Shown here in pieces: positions 55,905 through 64,000 of a DNA stretch of 64,000 bases. The position numbers and the translations under genes are program-made. The DNA comes from Asterella californica (Eukaryota; Streptophyta; Marchantiopsida; Marchantiales; Aytoniaceae). How positions within the stretch are numbered: the stretch's first letter is position 1; every line of letters begins with the position of its first letter. The DNA lies in NCBI GenBank assembly GCA_036924285.1, contig JAYKYS010000001.1:1287501-1351500 (forward strand), read 5' to 3'. Below the pieces are notes generated by a model. The model searched no databases, was not told where the DNA came from, and saw only the letters and a program-made list of their open reading frames with translations.

Positions 55905-56739
55905 TGGAGATGGTGGAAAAGCGAGCTAGAGCCTAAGAGAAACCTCTTCAACCCGGATTTGATCTTTGGAACCTGATCCAACAGGAAAAAGCTCATACAC
56001 GGAGGGTGGAAGATCTGGAAACCAACCTCTGCACTACTGAGAGGTTAGCAAACAAGTATAAAACAGAAGCTTCCGCTTCTGCTCAAGAGATATTCAACTC
56101 TGGAAGACTCACCAGGAGTTGCAGATGCAACTTCAACAGACGAAGCAAGAAGTCTTGAGGATCAAGGGCAAACTAACTGGTCTGGTGGCCGAGAAGAAGA
56201 GTTGGAGTGTCCAGCGAGAAGCTGTAGAAGCCAAGGCTGCCGAAGAGAAGAAACAATGGTTGGAAGCAAAACATCGAACCATGGAGATCATGGCACAAAT
56301 GAGAGAGGCTCTAAGGAAGAAGTTCAACTTCACAACAAGGAGGAAGCTTCTAACCTTAGCTCTAACTTGGGATGTTGTCTCCAAGATCATGTTGTTAGAA
56401 TGCAAAGATAGCATGTTCAGATACTTGGATCGGCAGATAGAAGGTCTGAAGACACTCTATGATTTTTTCCTAGTTCTCGTCCCTACAGCCATGTCTTCGG
56501 ATGCCACAGATCCTTCTCATATCAAGGATCCAGACAAAGAAGAATTCGACCTAGCTGTTCACCTGGTAGTAACAGCATTGGTTTTGGAGAAGACACGAGA
56601 AGAAGCCCCAGAAGCCAAGATGTCTTTTGAAAGACAAGAAGAAGAGCCGACTTCTCAGATATTTAGAGTGGAGATATTGTATATCTTCGACCTCCAAGAG
56701 TTCACACAAAACTCCAAGCAGCAAACAGACCTTGCATAA
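55905..56739 (+). pseudogene. LTR-A open reading frame, copy 4 (C-terminal half, mostly open)
   Basis: A plus-strand start MEMVEKRARA at 55905 is followed by a stop, then EKPLQPGFDLWNLIQQEKA and LETNLCTTERLANKYKTEAS. After a frameshift, a 206-codon open frame runs from 56119 to 56739. It has a coiled coil (QMQLQQTKQEVLRIKGKLTG to KTMEIMAQMRE-type heptads), then EALRKKFNFTTRRKLLTLAL, YLDRQIEGLKTLYDFF, KEEFDLAVHLVVTALVLEK and an acidic tail. Conservation of the helical domain against copies 1 and 3 suggests that it was once under selection. Confidence 0.65.
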
Positions 56740-58473
56740 GAGCCCAGAAGCAAAGCTGGGTACGGCTTTCCAAAGTCATCTTTCTCCTGACCGAGTACAG
56801 ATGAACACATGGCTGCCACTGAGACAAATGCCACCTCAGCCGCTTCAGACACGCCGATGTGAGAAGAGACTATGGAGGAAGTCTTACCATCTACTCTAGA
56901 GAGATCGGAAAGAAATAAGAAAGATAAGTCTTCTGTCTACAAGTTGTAGTCAGATACTGAAGCAAGTGCAGATTTGAAACGAGTGTTAGAAGAGAAAGTG
57001 TTCAATGCAAAGATCGAGTTTACTCTATGAGAGATCTTTGAAATGACAAAGAGAGGAGTTTCATGATATCATTATTAACACCATCAAGCGGAAGAGATAA
57101 TTGACATGAGACACTGCTATGACTAATGTTCTAGACGCTAGAATAACAAAGTATTCATTTCTACGTAGTAAGCATTGGCCTAATCGTCCGTTGGATTTGC
57201 CTTCACCCTTGAGAAACCAATTGTCCTGGTGTAGGAGGTGTTGCAAAGTACAGCTAGTGGTGTGCAGAAAAATTTCCTTGTGAACTCCCGACTTACAGCT
57301 ATGGGGGTGGATCCTATCCTTAGATTCTCTTCATATTCTGCTGAAGATTTTTCCTGCTCAGGCTGGCTCACCCTATCTTTCTCAACGAAGTTGCTCTTGA
57401 TATCCTTCCTTCTATGGATAGATCCATCATGGCACGTCTCCATCAAGGGATTGATTCCCCAACGCCTATCCACTTCAATCAACATTTAAAGATTTCTAAA
57501 GTTCAGGAATAACGTAATGTCACCTTCTCGTGCAAATGTTTCACTCCTCGACATTAGCTAGTATTCAATTCGTCAAGGTAAGTACGTCCTTCGTGCAAAT
57601 CTACGGGGCCTCTGAACCAATGGGATTACCTTCTTAGTCATGCTGCCGCGGTTGGCTGAAATTCTAAGAACTTGGCTATAGCTCTCTTTGTGCATGTTTT
57701 CGCCGGTAGTGGCATACGTGAAGCTAGATTACTCAATACCTAGTGTCAATCCTCCTTTTTCTTTCCATACTTCGTTGCTCCTAGCCGTCTGTTTACTTGG
57801 ATCGCCGTTTGCCAATTCGAAGTCTCTATAGTGGCACGTTCACTGTGACATTCTCCGTTTTATCAGTCCGGTTGCACCTAAGACAGTCATCGATCAGTGA
57901 GGCGTTGCTTCGTGCGAGAATACACTCTCTCATGAGCAGCAGCAAAATCTTCACTCGAGTGCACTGCTCTACCCGACTGCTTCTCCAGCAGGGAAAGTAG
58001 GACCACGGGTCGTCTCGAGCTGCCAGGTGGTCGTTCGATGGTCGGGTGGTCTCACTGGCCTAAGGTTCACGCGCGATCCATTCCTTTGGTTGGCAGTAGA
58101 TCCTGTTAGGGAACTTAGGTTTTAACCCATTTTCGAAGTTTGACCATTGGTCCCTAGAAACTTAACCACGCCTGGAACCCTGCTTGTCCATCCTAGGAGT
58201 ACGTAGTATGTACTTAGGACCTTGATTAGTCCTAGAAGCTTTAACCTCTACTCTTTGCTGAGGTGAGATGGGCTAAAACGCCTTCTGGTTTAAATCGGAG
58301 TACGCCCAGGAGACAAGGGTCCCTTCATACTTACTAGGACGTTACCCTGTTTTCATGGTTTATCCTTTAATCGGGTTACATCTAGTATAAGGGTGACATA
58401 ACAAATTCATTTAAAGTGAAAGAAAAACTAAAAATTTGTAAAAGCTTCAATTGTGTTCCATGTGGGCACCACA
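56740..58473 (-). mobile_element. Decayed LTR sequence, related family, minus strand
   Basis: On the minus strand, position 58473 starts TGTGGTGCCCACATGG and continues with CTTTTACAAATTTTTAG, resembling the starts of LTR-A copies 1 and 6. It probably marks the 5' end of an LTR of a related family running leftward. The rest (57000-58400) has no recognisable genes, and the other border was not found. Confidence 0.45.
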
Positions 58474-60844
58474 AGTTCAGACTAAACTATATATTTTTGC
58501 AACAATGTTCTCTTCAGATGAATTTGACGGAGTGTAATATATTATGATGTAACGAAGATTTATCATTTTATAATATATTTCTCATGTATTGCTTTGATAT
58601 TTGACAAGAGTGCTATACCTTATTTTATAAATATGTGAGAGGATAGTTCGGAGGTGTTTCCTGCCTATGTAAAATGTACTAGTTGTATATGAATGTTTAA
58701 ATTTTTCAAAGGTCAAATGTTGAATGGAGTTTTGTTTCCTAAGAGTGGTTATGCTTGATGCAGTTGTTGTTTATGTTGTGGAAGATGAACTATATCCTAT
58801 TTGAAGTTGTTAATAGTTGAATTTGTTGTAAAAATATACAGTATATCTTGTATACTCTATTTCCATACATATATAGCCTCATAAGGGTATTCTCCAGTTG
58901 TAGTGATCATCCAAGGTTAGTACGTTAACACTTATATTTCAAAATTTTATTTATTTTCACAAATGTTTATAATGTAATCATGTTGGATGACTTATCATTT
59001 GATTTTCTTCTGAACTTGTGTAGTGAAAAATATTATCTCCAACATATATACTTCCCAATAAAGTATAATCTTTTGTCATATGCTTGAGTGATCATACAAG
59101 GTTAGTATAATTTATTTTATTTCGTATGTAAATTTGATTATATTTTGTTAAGTGACAATAACAGCTACGTGATAATATTATGTTTATAATCTTTGTTTCT
59201 ATAGATGGCCACCGAAGAAGCAGCTGGTGGTGTTTTGCATGAATTTTTGACTAGAAGATGATATACATCATAAATGCAAATGGGCATGGATTGAGCGAGA
59301 AGATGCATGGTCGTGTGTACTGAATATCGATCCAGGTGAGCCACGAAATTGTGGACTTGCTGATGCTTTGGCGTATGACTTTGCAAAGTAGTTAAGCATA
59401 TTTTACGTTGCAAAGGTGAAAGTTTGAATCAGAAGTTGTTGAAAGTGAAGATTAACGAGGTGGTCTTATGATATGTTTGTTATGGAATGCTTAGGATGTG
59501 GATTGATGTTGTAGAATGCAGATCCAGACTTGTGTGGAGTTTGTCACTAAATACAATAATCTCACCAAGGAAGACATAGTGCTTGGTAAGAACAGTTACA
59601 GTAGAACCCGATCTAGTCAGTGCCATTTTTTGTTACTTCAAGGTGGTGCTAGTTCACCCAAGCAGATCAGGCAGCGGGCTATTGCAGATTGATTTTCAGA
59701 GTATAATGCTCACAACAAATGTTATTATACAAATATTTCCTCGAGGATATCATACAGATCGATATTTCAGTGATCAATTGCGTTCTACTAGCACGATAGA
59801 GGCCGAAAGAGATCATGGATGTCCTCAGCTTCTATGTGAAGTCAAAAGTGAATGACGATGTTATTGTAGATCTGGACTCGACTGAGTTCATTGTGAAGAA
59901 AGTAAGAGAAGTGTTAAACTTGCATAGAGCATTTGGACGACTTAGTCGATATATCATCACTTTTGTCGATGTGATGGTTACTCATTTGTTGATATTTTTA
60001 AATATCATACCAGTTGATCAAATAGAATGATATAGACCTCGAATATTAAGAGAACACGACAATGACTCATCTGCATCCACTCACGATCCAGTTCCACTTC
60101 CTTCTCCATATGAGTGAAAGTTGTTACTTGTACATTCTCATGTGATTTATATGTTGCAATTAGATGCACACGTTCTGGATCTCTACGTGAATAACTGATA
60201 TTGTTACTAATATAGAAGAAGTTGTTGATGTCTCGATGCACATGTTCTGGATCTTGACGTGAATAATTGATATTGTTATTAATATAAAAGTTGTTGATGT
60301 ATCGATCGAACAACAACAATCTGTATACACCACATGTAAATGTTCGTTACAACTATTCTTAGTGTGAGATTTAATGTGTGATGAAGTTGTTCCTTGAAGT
60401 TGAAGTACGAAACTTATTCACTCGATGATCTCCAAGACGGAGGAAACGAATCGAACTTCATCCTTCATGCGGTCCGAGCATAAAAAGATGTGTTGGTTAT
60501 AGCAGCAGATAGCAATGAAGACGCGTGAATTGCAGATTCTGACCGAGGAAGGGAACGTGGTTTCATCTCGAGTGGCTGAGCTATAGAACCTATCACAGTA
60601 CTCTATTCCCTGCGTATCTTTCTGCTTTCATCAGCAGGAAACTACGTACCAGGAACTACGATTGCGACATTCATACGACATCACAAAAATGTACTTTTCA
60701 GCAAATAAAGACGTCTTAAAACGCGAGTTCCATCGGAGAGAAGGGAGGCTTCCCGGAATAGATACAAAATCAACTGAAAATACGGCACTCAGAAGTACTG
60801 GTACCGGCTTATTACGCAAAGAATGTGGAACAAACTGTTATCTG
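58474..60844. other. AT-rich spacer; no gene recognised
   Basis: This AT-rich DNA contains near-repeats gtgatcatccaaggttagta (about 58902) and gtgatcatacaaggttagta (about 59089). An ORF at 59815-60030 (+) has no known family. The last few hundred bases are probably 3' untranslated and downstream sequence of the PICKLE-like gene. Confidence 0.35.
60163..60303. repeat. Two-copy tandem repeat, about 72-bp unit
   Basis: The unit gatgcacacgttctggatct... starts at 60163, with a second copy at 60235 (gatgcacatgttctggatct). Each copy includes gatattgttactaatata/gatattgttattaatata. Confidence 0.88.
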
Positions 60845-63474
60845 TTAAGGGCTTTCATTGTACTGCTTGGGTGTTGTCAAGTACAGTTTCCCTCCTTTGA
60901 TACGCTTCCCACTCGATCCATCTAAGGCTACTGAACTTTGTTCAATCTTTACAGATACTGTAACAGGTGCTTTACTTACAGTTTCAAACCGCTTGGTTGG
61001 TTTCTCTTCGTTCTCTGATGAATAATCTCCTCCTCTACCCACTCCTTGCTGGTCCCCTGGAGAAGGTTCTTCAGCACTGCTATGTCCTCCAGTTTCACTA
61101 CTTGATGTAACCTCCTTCACCTTCTCATCTATCTTGGTATCATTTTCGTTTTCAGAATCAACGCCCGCTTCATCGTTCTCATCTGACTGGGCATCCAGTT
61201 CATGACCCTCTGTTCCTTCCGGCTTTGTTCTGGATTTCCTCGACTGCAGAGGCTGTCCAAAAAGAGCCTTCCTCATCTCTAAACATAGAGTGTCTAACTG
61301 CCGTAGACTCTTTCTCAGTCGAAGACCGGCAGACTTGTTGCCGACATAGGCTTGATCAGCGTCTCCTTGATTCTCCAGCATCAGCTCACACATCTACGCA
61401 CGACAACCATCAACTATCAAAACTGAGACAAAAGACACGAAAGGTTTACGAAGGAAGAGAACAACGTAATCTGATAAACAAGGCCTAAGTCCGAACCTTT
61501 GAACACGAAAAGACATTAATGGGACCGTCAAACTGTAATAAGCACAGATAAGTATTCATCACGTCACGAGCCCAGGGTAAAGAAGGTGAGCACTGCACGT
61601 CGACAGCCAAAGGACAATCTAACGGATGTGCACACTTTCTGCAAAGTTCGTCTCTGACCTGGCCATATATATGAGCAACCTTCAAGCGATTTGGATCATC
61701 GTCAACTGCTGCCGCTTGAATTTCGTCAGGAGCTGTATGAACACGAAATCACCAATAACCTTAACAACTATTGCGCACTTCTTAATGGTCCTAGGATTTT
61801 CAAACACTAAACCATGAAGCGACCCATGAGGACAACATCTCAAACATAAGGTATTACAGTCAGGCGTGGCGACCTCGACTTTCAGCTTGAGAGTGAAAAA
61901 CTTTCTGGTAAGAGAAGTGAGCAGGCTTCTTGCAAATTAATGTTACGACGTCCACTTTCTTGCCACAACCTGCTATTGAAGATCGGATTGAAGGTTCTTG
62001 TCTGAATAAAATGCTTACTACAGAACTAAAATCTGTGGGTCTTGGGGTACGCTGGGGGTCACTAACCAAGTTATGCCCAGCAACTCTTGCTTGGACTGTG
62101 CCTTTCAAGCAGGTGAGTCTGCAGGACATCTCTAACCGTAAGCCTCCGGTGTCAAGTCAGTGCCATGACCTCTAAGGTTTTGAATACTGCAATTTACGGT
62201 CTAAGTAAGTAGCCGGCTGAGGTCTCCTCAACTGCTCCAAAGGCCCAGTACGGTACAGAAGGAAAAGGGATGTGAACTGTAAGTCTTCACTCCTGTGTTT
62301 AACACAACATGCTACTAGCGTGATTACTGTATTCAGGAAGCAATTTTCCATGGTTCAGGAAATCATACGAGAATGGTGGAGGGAACATATTGTCAGAGCT
62401 CGGTCTTGCTAGGAATATACTCAGCAAACTGAAAATTACAAGAGAACAAGTGAACAATCACGCCAGGCTTTTGCACTAACCCAGAGGCATTGGATACTGA
62501 AATGCCTGTCGGTTCTTGCTACTCTGCCCTCGGTTATCTTGACCCTCCAAAGGAACTGAACTTGGCGCTTTCGACCGCGCTTCAACCACTACAGGGGCGG
62601 CCTCTTCAGGCACCATGGGATCCTGAGTAAGAAACACACCAAAGTGTCAAAAAGATACAATAAAGCCTGTCATAAACACTCGAAGTACAACATTACGCTA
62701 TGCATGTTACGATAACGAGAGAATCAGGATAACTTGACGAACAATACTAACAGTATACAGGCAATTATCACGAACAAACGAGTAACTGTGGCAACTTAAA
62801 GATACTTACTGAGGTTTCCTTCAGGTACTCCGCGTTCAAAACTTTCTCCAGAACAAGAACCCTTCGCTTTACAAAATCGACCATCTTCTTCTGCATGTAA
62901 GCCTCCGAAGTTTCCTTGTTCGCCCCAGGCAATAAACTCTCCATAGGCATTTCATCATCACTGCCTTTATCTTCTGAACCACCTTCAAGCTGATTTTCTG
63001 CATTTTGAGTCGAACTTCCCATCCCGCCTTCTCCATCAGCGGGCCTTCCTTCTCCACTGTTCTCTCTCAGTAGAATCTCATTCCGGATAACCGGCTGCAG
63101 ACCTAAATCAGGATCATCAACTATAGCCTGCCAACGCCCATATCCTAGCCTACAAAAATAAGAGTCAACAGAAGTCGATCAGCATTTCCAAGATTCCCTA
63201 TCCTCCTACGCGAATATGACCTTTGATAGCATATCTAGACTACAGATATGACATTAACGTCAAGACTGAACAGATCTACGACGAAGCGACAGGCTAAAAC
63301 AAGGACAGTAACATTGACAACTCTTGATTGAGGCACTTACTTCAATATGGCTTGTAAAAGCTTGCGATCATGCTCTTCCTTCCACACTTTCGTATTTCTC
63401 AAGGAGTAGTAGCGGTGATTTCGGGCACCTATCGACAGAAGGGGTGCTTGAGGGTTTTCGTGCAGTAGCCTCAC
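60845..63474 (-). CDS. CHD3-type chromatin remodeller, PICKLE family, C-terminal exons
   Basis: A spliced minus-strand gene whose helicase and chromodomain exons lie beyond the window edge. Exons seen: 63474-63341 (VRLLHENPQAPLLS, NTKVWKEEHDRKLLQAILK), flanked by CAG acceptor and GTAAGT donor. 63149-62810 (LGYGRWQAIVDDPDLGLQPV, KKMVDFVKRRVLVLEKVLNA), with perfect phase and a GTAAGT donor. 62622 to about 62498 (DPMVPEEAAPVVVEARSKAP), donor uncertain. 61732-61659 (PDEIQAAAVDDDPNRLKVAH, IYGQ). 61393-60845 (MCELMLENQGDADQAYVGN, acidic tail, TAA stop). The order SANT-like GYGRWQAI, FVKRRVLVLEKxxNAEY, then a MCELMLEN motif matches the C-terminal region of Arabidopsis PICKLE. The phases of the third and fourth exons do not join, so one small exon is probably missing between 61733 and 62497. 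The family remodels nucleosomes and supports H3K27me3-linked repression. Confidence 0.9.
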
Positions 63475-64000
63475 CTGCAAGTCAACCGAGTTTTCTATTC
63501 CAACTTATTTCACTTATATGTGAACCAGATAACATATAAAAGGACCAACCGAGATGTCTAAAAACCTTTTGCGCCTCCAGACGTATCTAATAGAGATCAA
63601 ACTTACCCAGAGTCTACGAGGTTTCATATACACCGCGAGGATCAACCATCCGAGGGATTGTAAATTTCGCTAACAAAGAAGAAGGAGAGAAAGAGAGAAC
63701 GAAAGAAGAAGAGAAAGGGGAAAGAAAAAAGGAGAAGAAGAAAGAAACAAAGATCCTGCTCTCGAGTTAGGAAGAGGGCGGTGAGACCCTCGTACCAAAA
63801 TTGAGTGCGCATGACATCAACTGGTACAAGGAAGGTCCCTCCAAGCCAGGACTCAACCCAACTGTCGCCCTTCTTCATCGGTCACTCTAACACCTCATTT
63901 ACAGTAAACAAACCTCATTGGAAACACCGCTAAACGCAAATGGACCTGCGTGATACACCTTGATATAGGTTTTCAGTTTGAATGATGGGAGCATGATGAC
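63475..64000 (-). other. Intron of the PICKLE-like gene with a long purine tract
   Basis: No exon was recognised between the acceptor at 63475 and the window edge, so this is presumably intronic. Positions 63675-63747 are almost pure A/G on the plus strand, with one C at 63700. On the transcribed minus strand this is a long pyrimidine tract. Confidence 0.6.
63675..63747. repeat. 73-bp near-perfect homopurine tract
   Basis: The plus strand is all purine except for C at 63700. The 47 bases from 63701 are uninterrupted GAA/GGAA-type repeats. Confidence 0.92.

Noticed and set aside
61930..62175. Plus-strand ORF ending near a CAG|GTGAGT donor-like site
   Set aside because: It lies antisense in an intron of the PICKLE-like gene and shows no family similarity; a chance donor is likely.
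63642..63878. 78-codon minus-strand ORF rich in Phe, Leu and Ser
   Set aside because: Its composition comes from the intronic pyrimidine tract, not from a membrane protein.
1..64000. CRISPR arrays, bacterial operons, ribosome binding sites, rRNA genes
   Set aside because: No regularly spaced repeats, polycistronic gene order or rRNA sequence was seen; the window is plant nuclear DNA.

Overview
This is a repeat-rich stretch of nuclear DNA from a land plant. Two genes look host-like. One is an intact single-exon 3-hydroxyacyl-CoA dehydratase (HACD/PASTICCINO2 family, 25720-26523, +). The other is the 3' end of a CHD3-type chromatin remodeller of the PICKLE family (60845-63474, -, spliced, with its 5' part beyond the right edge). 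A mitochondrial insertion carries cox3 with group II introns at positions i171 and i625. From memory this intron pair is known from liverwort-type mitochondrial DNA, so the window suggests a bryophyte-grade plant, possibly a liverwort. That assignment is inference.

Layout. 1-9.9 kb: no gene recognised; two tandem duplications, a perfect hairpin and a 396-bp Tourist/Harbinger-type MITE. 9.9-11.5 kb: decayed LINE on the minus strand. 11.6-22.8 kb: a gag fragment, a 5.7-kb LTR of a Ty3/gypsy family (here LTR-A) that contains a repeated open reading frame, and two shorter LTR-A derivatives around a protease-RT fragment of a second gypsy family (here D). 22.8-27.6 kb: mostly unassigned DNA around the HACD gene. 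27.6-32.1 kb: organelle-derived block. It holds two oppositely oriented pieces of a plasmid-type family B DNA polymerase, a complete but decayed cox3 with both introns, and the 3' end of cox2. 32.4-39.9 kb: decayed gypsy element of the LTR-A family, with 5' LTR remnant, tRNA-Asp-type primer site, gag, protease, RT, RNase H, integrase, polypurine tract and the start of the 3' LTR. 39.9-58.5 kb: inverted LTR-A segments broken by two solo LTRs of another family (LTR-B), more family D gag, and more copies of the LTR-A open reading frame. 58.5-64 kb: AT-rich spacer, then the PICKLE-like gene.

The most unusual points are the very long LTR-A with an internal coiled-coil protein gene found in four places, and the organelle block that joins a cox2-cox3 segment to plasmid polymerase pieces and ends at a perfect 23-bp inverted repeat beside an LTR. 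All retroelement genes here are broken by stops and frameshifts. Only the dehydratase and the remodeller look functional. Homology calls rest on motif recognition by eye; no database search was possible.
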